Positions 8,412 through 17,165 of a stretch of 64,000 bases of DNA are shown here, piece by piece. How positions within the stretch are numbered: position 1 is the first letter of the stretch; each line of letters opens with the position of its first letter. A program made the position numbers and the translations under genes. Origin of the DNA: Acinetobacter halotolerans (GTDB taxonomy: Bacteria; Pseudomonadota; Gammaproteobacteria; Pseudomonadales; Moraxellaceae); the NCBI RefSeq assembly GCF_004208515.1, contig NZ_SGIM01000002.1, forward strand, positions 1-64,000. The letters are read 5' to 3'. The notes beneath the pieces are model-generated. The model was not told the DNA's origin and searched no databases. It worked only from the letters and a program-made list of their open reading frames with translations.

Positions 8412-9955
8412 TATCTTATCTCCTGAAATAGTGTTTTCCACTTATCAGCAAAGAGCTTATGATCAGATAATTGTGTAGATGTATAAGCAGCTTCACTAAA
8501 TGCTTGTCTTTTTTTATGGTCTTTTAATAATAATATCATTTTTTCAGAAAATAATTTTTCATTTTCAAATGGAATTAAATAACCATTTTCCTCATGCTTG
8601 ATCATATCTGACGGCCCATAATTTATGTCATAACTAATGCTTGGACAGCCATGACATAAAGCTTCTAAGATAGCCATTCCAAAGCCCTCGGAGCGACTTG
8701 AAAATAAAAATAAGCTTGCCTTTTTATAGAGCTGATCCGTATTTTCAGTATAGCCCATGAGTTTGATATGATCTTCAAGATTATGCTTTTTAATTTCATT
8801 TTGTAAAAAATCCCTTTCAGGACCAAAGCCATAAATATGTAGATATGCATTTGGAAGTTGTTCAACGACATCTTTGAAGATGCGGATGAGACTATCTAAG
8901 TTTTTTGCCTTATCATAACGTGCAACTGTAAGGCAGAATAAAGAATCTCGTTCCTCAAACTGTGCCGGTTCGATGTTCTTTTCATAAATATGGGGGATGA
9001 CAAAGAGTTTATTCTCAATATCGAATCTTCTGGTAATATGTTCTTTTTGCTTTTCTGTTAATACAACAAGGGCATCTAGGTCATGATGATACTTGAAGTA
9101 TCCACGATAATGTCGATTAATGGTTGATTTCAAAATATCGGAACCATTTAGATGGGATGCATGAATAGTTCCTATTAAACGCATATTTTTTTGTTTGACT
9201 TTACGCAGCAAATCAAAGGAGTGTATCGCTCGATCGATAAAAATATAAATAAGACTGTTTGCATATTGCTGATGAATTTTTAAAAACCAATATTGAATCA
9301 GTTGCTCTTCACTATCAAATATTTCATCAATAACACCTTGTTCATTCATCAATAAAATATTTGAAACAATGCTTTTGCCTTCACTATTGGTTTGATAGTT
9401 TTTAATGATCACAGGATGACCATAAACATGGTAGTAAATTTCGGTACTTATGAATTGTGTGGTTGGAGAAATGACTTGTATACAGCTCAAATAACCGTAT
9501 GTATCATAAATAAGTCGACCATTTTTGACTCCATTTTGGAATGTATTTATATGTCGTAAAACGGGCTGTTCATCTCGATAAACTTCATAAATTATATTTT
9601 TATTTTGTTGATCATGAAAACGCCGATCAAATGACTCTGGGTGTTGACTCAGTTTTATATTTTGGTTGAATTTCTCATTATTTGTTATTGTGATCCGTGG
9701 GTGAGCAAGCCTCAAGGAAGTGCCTTGAAAATATCCATATAGATTCAGATACTTAGTTTCTGCTGGGGTTAGATTGTTAGATATCAATTGCCAATAATTT
9801 TGGGCTAGATTCCTATCGAAATCTGTTGTGACAATAATAGGTTGAATATTTAGCTGTTCATGCAGAATTTTTGCTCGCTTTAAAAGTGCGAATATAAGTC
9901 CATTCTTTTTTTCATCTATTTTTGGGAAAAAGAAAAAGTATTGATCATTAGTCAT
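8411..9955 (-). CDS. GT4-type glycosyltransferase, TagE/GtfA-like
   Basis: The 514-residue protein has a GT-B fold. The N-terminal half (to about 240) resembles poly(glycerol-phosphate) glucosyltransferase TagE and the adhesin glycosyltransferase GtfA, including the segment around residue 150 (LIYDTYGYLS). The C-terminal half is a classic Glycos_transf_1 domain: LTVARYDKAKN (342), IYGFGPERDFL (374) and the EGFGMAILE motif (423-431, E-x7-E), followed by GPSDMI. It probably transfers glucose or GlcNAc from a nucleotide sugar. It is coupled to the downstream metalloprotease gene and lies about 5.6 kb from the adhesin gene. In Gram-positives such enzymes glycosylate teichoic acids or serine-rich adhesins; the acceptor here is not known. 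Confidence 0.82.
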   Translation of the reverse strand: MTNDQYFFFFPKIDEKKNGLIFALLKRAKILHEQLNIQPIIVTTDFDRNLAQNYWQLISNNLTPAETKYLNLYGYFQGTSLRLAHPRITITNNEKFNQNIKLSQHPESFDRRFHDQQNKNIIYEVYRDEQPVLRHINTFQNGVKNGRLIYDTYGYLSCIQVISPTTQFISTEIYYHVYGHPVIIKNYQTNSEGKSIVSNILLMNEQGVIDEIFDSEEQLIQYWFLKIHQQYANSLIYIFIDRAIHSFDLLRKVKQKNMRLIGTIHASHLNGSDILKSTINRHYRGYFKYHHDLDALVVLTEKQKEHITRRFDIENKLFVIPHIYEKNIEPAQFEERDSLFCLTVARYDKAKNLDSLIRIFKDVVEQLPNAYLHIYGFGPERDFLQNEIKKHNLEDHIKLMGYTENTDQLYKKASLFLFSSRSEGFGMAILEALCHGCPSISYDINYGPSDMIKHEENGYLIPFENEKLFSEKMILLLKDHKKRQAFSEAAYTSTQLSDHKLFADKWKTLFQEIR

Positions 9956-10282
9956 TAGAGTATCTCGCTAGATAAAGCCGCAGATTTGAGAATTTATGTT
10001 AGAGTTGTTCCATGTGATGGACAGTGAATATGCTAAATTTAACATAAAAAGTCATGAGGAGCTTTTTAAATTTTAGGTACTATGTAAAACAGGTTGCGAT
10101 AAAAATTTTAATAAATTCAGTGTTTTGTTTTAAATACATACAAGAACCGTTATATTTGATCTTTAAATTTGGTAATATTGTTAAACAATTTATTTTATAT
10201 TGGATGTGGATTTTATTCGTGTGTATGCTTAATATACGTCTATTAAAGTGAAACTTATTAAAAAATAAAAAGGTAAATTATT
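9956..10282. other. Intergenic, AT-rich, divergent promoter region
   Basis: This stretch lies between two divergently transcribed genes and must hold their promoters. A 65-codon open frame at 10054-10251 has poor amino acid composition and no ribosome binding site, so I do not call it. I see no RNA gene or repeat. Confidence 0.5.
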
Positions 10283-10987
10283 ATGAAAAAAATATCTTGC
10301 TCTATATTTAAAATATTTTTGATGCTATCTAGCTCTTCATCTGCTATGGCGGATACATCTTATGAGACTTTCGATATCCATTTTACAGTATTAACATCCA
10401 ACCCTTCTGCTCACTTAGTAGCTACCTTAAGCCAATTTCAAGAGGAAGTTAATATTTTAAACACTTATTTTGTTAAAGAGGATCGATCACCAATTATCAA
10501 GTTTAGATTTAAAAGTGCATCGTTTTATAATGATATTAAAAACTCTACTTGTTCTTTTATTGAATTGGGAGATACAATGAATCAAAATGATACAGATTGG
10601 GCCACTCATTTTAATAGTTGTAATGATCCTCTAGTAAAAAACAAAAATGCTCTAAATTTTTATATCTTTGATAGTTATAATGAAAATTATGGTTATAATC
10701 ACAAAGATGGTTTTGGTAAGAGGAATTCAAATCGTCCTTTTATAGTCTTAGATTGGCAAAGATTGAATCATAACATTCAGGCTCCAGAAGAACATGAAAT
10801 GGGGCATGCTTTTGGATTAAGTCACTTTTGTGCATTAGGTGCTAGTCCCACATCTTCAACTAATATTATGTCTTCTTCTTGTCAAGGTGGTTCTACAGGA
10901 AAAAGAGACATAGGTTTTAATAATGAACAAGTAAATATAATTATGTATTACGTTCCTTTAATTAAAGCTAAATTGGCATTGCCGTAA
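10283..10987 (+). CDS. Secreted metzincin-like metalloprotease (paralog 1)
   Basis: The 234-residue precursor starts with a signal peptide (about 1-23, cut after AMA). The zinc signature HEMGHAFGLSH (171-181) is a perfect HExxHxxGxxH metzincin motif, and NIM at 194-196 fits the Met-turn. The mature protein is small (about 210 residues), close to a bare catalytic domain, and has no visible pro-domain or adhesion repeats. It is closely related over its whole length to the product of 13155-13862 and more distantly to that of 14607-15344. AAGG precedes the start. The substrate is unknown; host or bacterial surface proteins are possible. Confidence 0.78.
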   Translation: MKKISCSIFKIFLMLSSSSSAMADTSYETFDIHFTVLTSNPSAHLVATLSQFQEEVNILNTYFVKEDRSPIIKFRFKSASFYNDIKNSTCSFIELGDTMNQNDTDWATHFNSCNDPLVKNKNALNFYIFDSYNENYGYNHKDGFGKRNSNRPFIVLDWQRLNHNIQAPEEHEMGHAFGLSHFCALGASPTSSTNIMSSSCQGGSTGKRDIGFNNEQVNIIMYYVPLIKAKLALP

Positions 10988-11591
10988 TATTAAGCTAATC
11001 TTATCATTATTTGACAATGCAAATGAAATAGCAAAGTTTATATGAATTTTATCTTATAAAATATGAATCGTAGATAAGAAATTGACTTGAAAAAAGGACT
11101 AGATCTATCAGTCGAGTTACCATACAAAAGTCCTTATGTTCGATAGCCCCCAATTATTCTACTAATTGATTATTTCTTTCTAAAATTTGAATCAATTTTT
11201 TGGGATTTTTTGACGAAAAACCTTACATGCTCAAGAATTTTTCCTGCACTGCTTAGTATTTATAAAATTGTTTTTATTGAAATTTGATATTTATAAATTC
11301 TCTAACTTAAGCTTGGTTTTAAGAAGGCGAATTCACCATATGATATATTTGAGGTGCAGGATTTTCATCTTAGAGTTATATTATTGTATTAGTCTTTACA
11401 GATAGGTTTTTGCAACAACGTTCTACATAATTGGGATTCAGCTTAAATTTATTTGGATTTTACACATATAGTTACTTATTAATATTTCATTTAATAGGGT
11501 AAAATAATATAATAAGTTAAATTTAATGGTGCTGATAATTTTAATTAAAATCACTATTAAATAATAATTAAATATAGAAAAAGGAAAAAAT
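10988..11591. other. Intergenic with IS relic and duplicated flank
   Basis: No gene is visible. Bases 11085-11180 resemble the stretch 13885-14000 that follows the second metzincin gene (shared blocks GACTTGAAAAAA, GTCCTTATGTT, CCAATTATTCTA, ATTTCTTTC), so gene and downstream flank were duplicated together. An IS5-type relic lies at about 11280-11423. Confidence 0.6.
11280..11423 (-). mobile_element. IS5-family relic (left end and transposase N-terminus)
   Basis: On the minus strand a degraded terminal repeat (GTTGTTGCAAAAACCTA at about 11405-11421) is followed by decayed codons reading NPAPQIYHMVNSPS then NQA between stops. This matches the N-terminus of IS5-type transposases as I know them from Acinetobacter (NKPAPKIYR...YNQAL). 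Non-functional. Confidence 0.6.
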
Positions 11592-12635
11592 ATGATAGCT
11601 AAGAAAAAAATGCTTATATTTTTTTTAGGTTTATTGTTGAGTGCTTGTAATGATAATAATGAATCATTAATTACAACAGATAATATAAAACCTATAATAT
11701 TTGAGCAGTGGACTAAGTTTAATTTTGTAGAAAGGGAACCATATTTATATCCAATCCCAGATGATATTTTTGGTGAAGGTTCAGATGATGGTTCTGCTAT
11801 AGTTTCATCTTCTAGAACGACATTAACATTTTATGATAATGATTTGTATGAAAAATCTGAATTTTTTGATATGCATTTCAATCATCAAATTCAATTTAAA
11901 AGTTATGTTACTAATAATGGAATCTTTGAAAGTAATACTACTCACCAACAGTATGGACGACATTTAGGGAAATTGACTTTAATTGACGAAGATGAATGGG
12001 TATTGTCACCAACTTTAGTGAGTGGAACAGGTAATTTTTCTAAGACAACAAATTATAAAGTTTTAGATATTAGTGGCCAAAAAGTTTTTTATACAATTGA
12101 TCCTCAAACTGCAATAAAATTTAATGGGATACCCTATTTCGATCCAATTTATGGAGTGGAAGCAACAAGATTATATAAAAAATTATCTTCTTCGACTTTT
12201 TTAAGTGGGTCAAAATGTATTCAGATACAGACTGTTTCTCAAGATCAAGATACTTTAGATCTAATACATTATCCAAAGCCAGCACCTGTACCTTATGACC
12301 AAGTAAGTATTCAAGCATTGTGGGAAAGATATAAAGCAGAATCCAACAGAAAAATACTTTTTAAAGATACAGAAGGATATATAGCAGATTATGGTAATTC
12401 GGGAGTAGCTAAATTAAATGGCATATATTATTATTTAAATTTTTATGCTAAAGGTGAAGTATTTTCGTTTGAGAAAATTGTGGATGAAGTTAAAAAAGAA
12501 TTTGATTATATAGATGATTTAGATCTGTCAGGTAGTAATTATTCAGGGCTATATGTTGATTTGTCTAAGCAATCTTGTCACTATTTTAACCCTCAAGCGA
12601 CAGAGTTAATCAATAACTTAACTGGGCTTGTATAA
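11592..12635 (+). CDS. Lipoprotein of unknown function
   Basis: The 347-residue product begins with MIAKKKMLIFFLGLLLSAC, a signal peptide with a good lipobox (LSAC), so it should be a lipoprotein. The rest is hydrophilic with many aromatic and acidic residues and no motif I recognise. The start has AAGGA eight bases upstream. It lies between two paralogous metzincin genes in the same orientation, so it could be a partner, substrate or inhibitor of them, but only position supports this. Its DNA is strongly AT-rich. The region just after it may hold a decayed relative. Confidence 0.7.
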   Translation: MIAKKKMLIFFLGLLLSACNDNNESLITTDNIKPIIFEQWTKFNFVEREPYLYPIPDDIFGEGSDDGSAIVSSSRTTLTFYDNDLYEKSEFFDMHFNHQIQFKSYVTNNGIFESNTTHQQYGRHLGKLTLIDEDEWVLSPTLVSGTGNFSKTTNYKVLDISGQKVFYTIDPQTAIKFNGIPYFDPIYGVEATRLYKKLSSSTFLSGSKCIQIQTVSQDQDTLDLIHYPKPAPVPYDQVSIQALWERYKAESNRKILFKDTEGYIADYGNSGVAKLNGIYYYLNFYAKGEVFSFEKIVDEVKKEFDYIDDLDLSGSNYSGLYVDLSKQSCHYFNPQATELINNLTGLV

Positions 12636-12670
12636 TTAAATTTATTATTTTATATGCAGCTAAACTCTAA

Positions 12671-12994
12671 AAAATAAAAATCTTATTTTATAGGAGGAAC
12701 TATTTTAGATGTATTAATTCCAGGGGTAATAAAGCCTTTTATATGGCTACATTTAGTGTTGATAATGGATTAAACGTTTATTGTAATAACATTTTGATTG
12801 CATCAAATGTGAACTATAAGACACCGATTAATCATGGTTTTAATGTAGACGAATGGGAGCTTTACCCTGAATTTTCTGAAGATATTGGTTTGACTGGGTT
12901 ATTAAGTGTTGATTTATAAAAAACTGAGCATGAAGAGCAAAGAGCAAATATTTTTACATTTTTGAATGAACGATATAGTTCCTTAAATAATTAA
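12671..12994 (+). pseudogene. Possible C-terminal fragment of a related lipoprotein gene
   Basis: One frame is open from 12671, is interrupted by a stop at 12917-12919 and continues to a second stop at 12992-12994. It contains a 58-codon ORF from ATG 12743. The order VDE, EF, DIGLTG, VDL in the fragment follows the order VDE, EF, DDLDLSG, VDL near the end of the preceding lipoprotein, so it may be the remains of a paralog. The similarity is short and read by eye. A short hypothetical gene is the alternative. Confidence 0.35.
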
Positions 12995-13154
12995 CTAGGT
13001 AAATATATATTGTGACGTGTGAGTTTATGTATAGCCATCACATCCAAAATTATCAATTCTAAAGCTGAGCTGTTTAGGGTGAGCATTTATAAATAAACCT
13101 ATACGATATTTGAGATGAATAATAATCTCAAGAAATAATTAAAAGGAAGTAACG

Positions 13155-13862
13155 ATGAAAATAAAATCACTATTCTCAACACTGGCCGTTTGCGTAATAG
13201 CTACAACTGGTGTTTATGCTGATCCAGTTTATGAAACATTTGATATTCACTTTACTATATTAACATCTAATCCATCTGCACAAATGGTTGCTACTTTAAG
13301 TCAAATGGAAGAGGAGGTAAATATTCTTAACACCTACTTCGTAAAGGAGGATAGGTCACCAATTATAAAATTTAAGTTTAAAAGCGTGTCTTTTTATAAT
13401 GATGTGAAAGATTCAAATTGCGATTTTGTTTCAGTTGTTAATTCAGCAACGCCATATAATTCTGATGGATGGGCAGCACTTTTTAATGCTTGTAATGATC
13501 CACTAGTTAAGGATAAAAATGCAATAAATTTTTATGTTTATGATGGCTATTCAGTTGCTAATGGATTTAATGAGAAAGATAGTCATGGAAAAAGGAACTC
13601 TAATCGCCCATATGTGATGTTAGATTGGCAAAGAATAAATCATAATATTCAATCACCTGAAGAGCATGAAATGGGACATGCGTTCGGATTGGACCATGTT
13701 TGTGTCCCAGGAGCAACAATCAACTCTTCGACAAATATTATGGCTTCCGCTGGAGGATGTGATGGTTCAGGAGGGAAACGGGATATTGGGTTTAATGATA
13801 GTCAGGTTAATACAATTATGTATTACGTCCCCTTAATTAAAGCTAAATTAGCATCACCTTAA
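13155..13862 (+). CDS. Secreted metzincin-like metalloprotease (paralog 2)
   Basis: The 235-residue precursor has a signal peptide (cut after VYA, residue 22). HEMGHAFGLDH at 171-181 gives the complete metzincin zinc signature, and NIM at 194-196 the Met-turn. Sequence is very similar to paralog 1 throughout, for example the shared blocks EEVNILNTYFVKEDRSPIIKF and RNSNRP. Differences cluster around residues 88-110 and 130-145. AAGGA lies 8 nt before the start. Downstream DNA also resembles the flank of paralog 1, so the pair probably arose by duplication within this locus. Confidence 0.78.
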   Translation: MKIKSLFSTLAVCVIATTGVYADPVYETFDIHFTILTSNPSAQMVATLSQMEEEVNILNTYFVKEDRSPIIKFKFKSVSFYNDVKDSNCDFVSVVNSATPYNSDGWAALFNACNDPLVKDKNAINFYVYDGYSVANGFNEKDSHGKRNSNRPYVMLDWQRINHNIQSPEEHEMGHAFGLDHVCVPGATINSSTNIMASAGGCDGSGGKRDIGFNDSQVNTIMYYVPLIKAKLASP

Positions 13863-14000
13863 TTATCCCAAATTTCGGTGAAGAAACTAACTTGAAAAAA
13901 AGAGGGCTAGAGCTCTAATTTGAGTTACTATACCAACCTCACAGCTTTAGTCCTTATGTTTATAGTATCCAATTATTCTATGTAATCGATGATTTCTTTC

Positions 14001-14595
14001 CGCTTCGTTGCGCAAAGATTTATTAGTTGAAGCTCTCTTAAGTTACATAAATTTAAGTTACAACTTGGGTAAGATGTACACCTAAATCTGTAAATTTATT
14101 CAGAACCGCAATTCTCGTATGTACCTCATTGACCTCACTTGAAAATACCTTCCTGACTATTTATCGATTAATAATTTGATGCAGTGCTTGATTTCAACCA
14201 AACTTCAACAATGGTAGCCTGAGTTTTCCATATTGTCCTACTTAAATGCTTACCCGTTCGAAGCAGCTCATTTTTTCAAGCGAGTGGGTTCTTTTATCCT
14301 TCCAAGGCTTCGCATTTACTTAGCTGAATCAACTCATGTGCCTGTCTGTCCGAAATAACCAGTAGTCAGTGTTTTGTGTCATAAGCGCTATCTGTATAGA
14401 CAGAGTCAATCTACGCCCCTTATAGAGTTTGATTAAGTAAATTACCGAGTAGCTGAGAATCACTGACAATATTTGTAGTAAGCTGAACTACCCGTATTTG
14501 AAATGTTTTATCATCTATATCAATATAAAGTTTACGCCATTATCGAATTATATTGCTGAATGAGTCGTTAAAGCTAGGTTTATGCAACAAAGTCC
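14001..14595 (-). mobile_element. IS5-family relic with internally deleted transposase
   Basis: Terminal repeats are recognisable at both ends: GGGACTTTGTTGCATAAACC on the minus strand at 14595-14576, and CGCTTCGTTGCGCAAAGATT on the plus strand at 14001-14020. Between them the minus strand carries decayed IS5-type transposase codons: RKLYIDIDDKTFQIR, VVQLTTN, IDSVYTDSAYDTKH, ELLRTGKHLSRTIWK and NEVHTRIAVLNKFTDLG, broken by stops and frameshifts. The N-terminal third is missing. At ~600 bp it is much shorter than an intact ~1-kb element. The left boundary is supported by the duplicate flank after paralog 1, which matches up to 14000 only. Confidence 0.8.
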
Positions 14596-14606
14596 CTTAT
14601 ATGCAA

Positions 14607-15344
14607 CTACTTCGCCTTATGATAATAATCCATTATCGTTGAAACTTGTTCGCGATTAAATCCAATATTTCGTCGTCCACCACTACCTAGTTTACAATCC
14701 GCGCTGGTCATAATGTTGGTCGAATCTTTTAGCTTCGCGCCTGGTGCGCATACATGTCTTAAACCAAAAGCATGCCCCATTTCATGGGGAGTGGCAGCTT
14801 GAATTCGATAATTTAATCTCTGCCAGTCAATCAAAATAAAAGGTTGCCCTCCATTACGAAACCCCCAACTCGTCACGTCCTTATATTTAAATTTTTCGTT
14901 ATATGAATCATAAATAATGAAAAGCACTTCTTTTTCTTTTCGAGATGGAAAACAACGTTTGACTGCATCAGGGATCTTTTCTGTTAGTAAAGCTCTAGGT
15001 TGATTTAACTGATAAGCTAAATCACATTTACGCTGACTGAAGTTTTGATATGAATAATATCGGTAAGGTTTAAATTTAAATATTTTTTGATTATTCTCAT
15101 CTACAAAGTATTGATTTAATATATTTATTTCTCTTAGCATTTGATTTCTATTATCAAGCTCTTTTGCTTTTGGAGTATTAGTTGTATAGACGAAACTTAC
15201 ATAGACTACTGGTAAATTATGGTCTTCTTCTTTATGAATTTTTTTGGGATATGTTTCTAATTCTATGTATTTTTTCTCAGGTGTACTGCACGCGACACAA
15301 ATAAAACTAAAAAGGATAAACGTTGTAATTTTTTTATATGACAT
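14607..15344 (-). CDS. Metzincin-like metalloprotease, lipoprotein form (paralog 3)
   Basis: This 245-residue protein carries a lipoprotein signal (FSFICVAC, Cys19) instead of the cleavable signal of its two relatives. HEMGHAFGLRH (187-197) and NIM (210-212) give the zinc site and Met-turn. Shared blocks REINILNQYFVDE and DWQRLN confirm homology with paralogs 1 and 2, but it is clearly more divergent and on the opposite strand. A lipid-anchored member suggests action at the cell envelope, while the others are probably periplasmic or secreted. The decayed IS5 element ends only 11 bp from its stop codon. Confidence 0.75.
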   Translation of the reverse strand: MSYKKITTFILFSFICVACSTPEKKYIELETYPKKIHKEEDHNLPVVYVSFVYTTNTPKAKELDNRNQMLREINILNQYFVDENNQKIFKFKPYRYYSYQNFSQRKCDLAYQLNQPRALLTEKIPDAVKRCFPSRKEKEVLFIIYDSYNEKFKYKDVTSWGFRNGGQPFILIDWQRLNYRIQAATPHEMGHAFGLRHVCAPGAKLKDSTNIMTSADCKLGSGGRRNIGFNREQVSTIMDYYHKAK

Positions 15345-15440
15345 AATTCGATTCTCTTGCGCAGTAAGATTTTATGTAGATCGCGAGTATTGTTGTGTGG
15401 TTTTCGACTCATAATAGCAATTTTTTGAGGTTTTTTCACG

Positions 15441-15755
15441 TTGAATCAGAATGAACTACACCGACAAATCTTAGAAGTTATTGCATTGATTCCCTATGGA
15501 AAAGTAGCAAGTTATGGGCAAATTGCGAAATTAGCAGGTCTGCCTAAACATGCTCGCTTAGTGGGTTATGTATTAAAGCATTTAGATAAAGAGAGCAAGA
15601 TTCCTTGGCATCGAGTGATTAATGCACAAGGGAGAATCAGTGTGACACGAATAAATGACCAAGGTGAAAATATTCAACAAAACTTACTGGAGGAGGAAGG
15701 GGTTTGTTTAGTGAGCGGTAAGGTAAATCTAAAAATCTTTGGTTGGACCATTTGA
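15441..15755 (+). CDS. Alkyltransferase-like (Atl/MGMT-family) DNA-binding protein
   Basis: The 104-residue protein is a bare MGMT DNA-binding domain: YGKVASYGQIAKLAGLPKHAR, then PWHRVINAQGRIS. At the position of the alkyl-accepting cysteine (PCHRV in true O6-methylguanine methyltransferases) it has Trp, as in Atl1/YbaZ proteins. It therefore cannot take up alkyl groups, and probably binds and flips alkylated guanine to flag it for nucleotide excision repair. The start is TTG, the only in-frame start that keeps the whole domain; a GAGG lies about 10 nt upstream. Confidence 0.88.
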   Translation: MNQNELHRQILEVIALIPYGKVASYGQIAKLAGLPKHARLVGYVLKHLDKESKIPWHRVINAQGRISVTRINDQGENIQQNLLEEEGVCLVSGKVNLKIFGWTI

Positions 15756-15852
15756 TAAAAAATAAACTTAAATGACATCAGTATATTGAATGTGAATTAC
15801 GTTTTAAATACAATCTGCATACATAATATTACGTATGTTTTTGGGTATTGAA

Positions 15853-16359
15853 ATGAAAAAATTATCTATTGTTTTTGGGGTTGCTGCACTTAGTTTATCG
15901 GGCTGTGCAAGTATTATGTCTGGTGGAAGTCAAACCATGACGTTTGCAAGTACACCTGAACTTAGCGATATTACTATTTTTAATAAAGCTGGAAAAAAGG
16001 TACATGTGGGTCAAGCACCTGTTACGGTGAAACTAAAGCGCAGCGCGGGCTTTTTTGTGCCTGAGCGTTATAGTGTAGTATTTGAAAAGGAAGGCTATGA
16101 GAAAAAAACAATTGATGTTTCTTCTCATGTAAATGGCTGGTATGTGGGTAATATTTTATTGGGTGGTTTGATTGGTTTGTTAATCGTTGACCCTGCAACA
16201 GGCGCAATGTATAGCTTAAGCACTAAAGAAACCAGTATTGTGCTGAACGCCTTAAATAAGAGTGATACCACTTCAGATGCTCAATCATTAACAATTGTTT
16301 CGACGACTGAGCTACCAAAAGGTGTTTTAGATAAAGCTCAGCCAATTCAGGTCAATTAA
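15853..16359 (+). CDS. Small lipoprotein, unknown function
   Basis: Starting at ATG 15853 the protein has 168 residues and a lipoprotein signal with the box LSGC (MKKLSIVFGVAALSLSGC). A frame start 18 bases earlier would add six residues before the signal and is less likely. The body has a PEGA-like beta pattern (APVTVKLKR...YSVVFEKEGYEKKTIDV) and a glycine-rich hydrophobic stretch (NILLGGLIGLLIVDP) near residue 105 that may contact the membrane. Such proteins are common in proteobacteria and of unknown role. A bidirectional terminator follows. Confidence 0.7.
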   Translation: MKKLSIVFGVAALSLSGCASIMSGGSQTMTFASTPELSDITIFNKAGKKVHVGQAPVTVKLKRSAGFFVPERYSVVFEKEGYEKKTIDVSSHVNGWYVGNILLGGLIGLLIVDPATGAMYSLSTKETSIVLNALNKSDTTSDAQSLTIVSTTELPKGVLDKAQPIQVN

Positions 16360-16387
16360 GTGCTGTAAAAACTTGCATAAATAAAAT

Positions 16388-16424
16388 AAAAAAGCATGGT
16401 CATTATATTTACCATGCTTTTTTA
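16388..16424. terminator. Bidirectional terminator
   Basis: An 11-bp stem (AAAAGCATGGT / ACCATGCTTTT) with A- and T-runs on its two sides lies between the convergent lipoprotein and UspA genes. Confidence 0.9.
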
Positions 16425-16494
16425 TTGGTTGAACCGTTGTTACTTTTATTCAGTTAAATGTAGAAGAAAAGTAGGGTATTGGTGTTTTATAGAT

Positions 16495-16932
16495 TTAACG
16501 TATGATCAGCACTGGAATATGACTTTCGGCTAAAACTTTTTGCGCAACACTGCCCAAAACGAATTGTTTAAAACCTGTTCGTCCATGTGAACCCATAATA
16601 ATGAGGTCTGTACCTAGATTTTGGGCTGCGCCAATAATTTCTTGGTGAACAGAAAGACCTTCCAATATTTGGGTGGACACGGTAACACCTAAAGCTTCGA
16701 ATTTTTCTTCAGCTTTCGTTAGATTGTCTTGTACATAGCCTTTAACCCGTTCAATCAATTCATTGCTTTGACCAAAACGTAAATAGGTATCAGCTAGATA
16801 TGGATCTAATGTGACTACGCCAACAACTGTAATTTGGCTATCTAATGCTTTGGCAAGTTGAGCGGCTTCCCGAATGACATTATTTGCGGTATCTGAGTCA
16901 TCAATCGCAACTAAAATTTTTTGATAGGTCAT
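16495..16932 (-). CDS. UspA-family universal stress protein
   Basis: The 145-residue single Usp domain starts with ILVAIDDSD, where Asp is the usual nucleotide contact. It ends with GSHGRTGFKQFVLGSVAQ, which fits the ATP-binding pattern G-x2-G-x9-G-(S/T). Members with this motif bind ATP and are induced by stress or stasis. The start has GGAG eight bases upstream. It appears to be a single-gene unit bounded by a terminator. Confidence 0.92.
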   Translation of the reverse strand: MTYQKILVAIDDSDTANNVIREAAQLAKALDSQITVVGVVTLDPYLADTYLRFGQSNELIERVKGYVQDNLTKAEEKFEALGVTVSTQILEGLSVHQEIIGAAQNLGTDLIIMGSHGRTGFKQFVLGSVAQKVLAESHIPVLIIR

Positions 16933-17165
16933 GTTTATTACTCCTTATTTCTACGATCTTCTATGGATTTAGTTTATAAAATTTTGTTCAAAATATGTTT
17001 TATAGTTCTATATTAAACCTGTTACTTATAAAATAAAACCTAGTATTTTTATAGGGATAGTTGTTTTTAATGTGCTTAAATTGAAGAATTATTGCTGGTG
17101 AAAATAAATGAAATTTCCTGAAAAAACAGAGTGATTGTATATCAATGGTTTAGCTCAACAACCAA

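Noticed and set aside
10054..10251. 65-codon ORF before the first metzincin gene
   Set aside because: No ribosome binding site, composition dominated by AT-rich codons (I, F, K, L, Y), and position inside a divergent promoter region.
10283..15344. Identification of the metzincins as the secreted protease CpaA of Acinetobacter
   Set aside because: CpaA is much larger and is paired with the membrane chaperone CpaB; neither feature is present.
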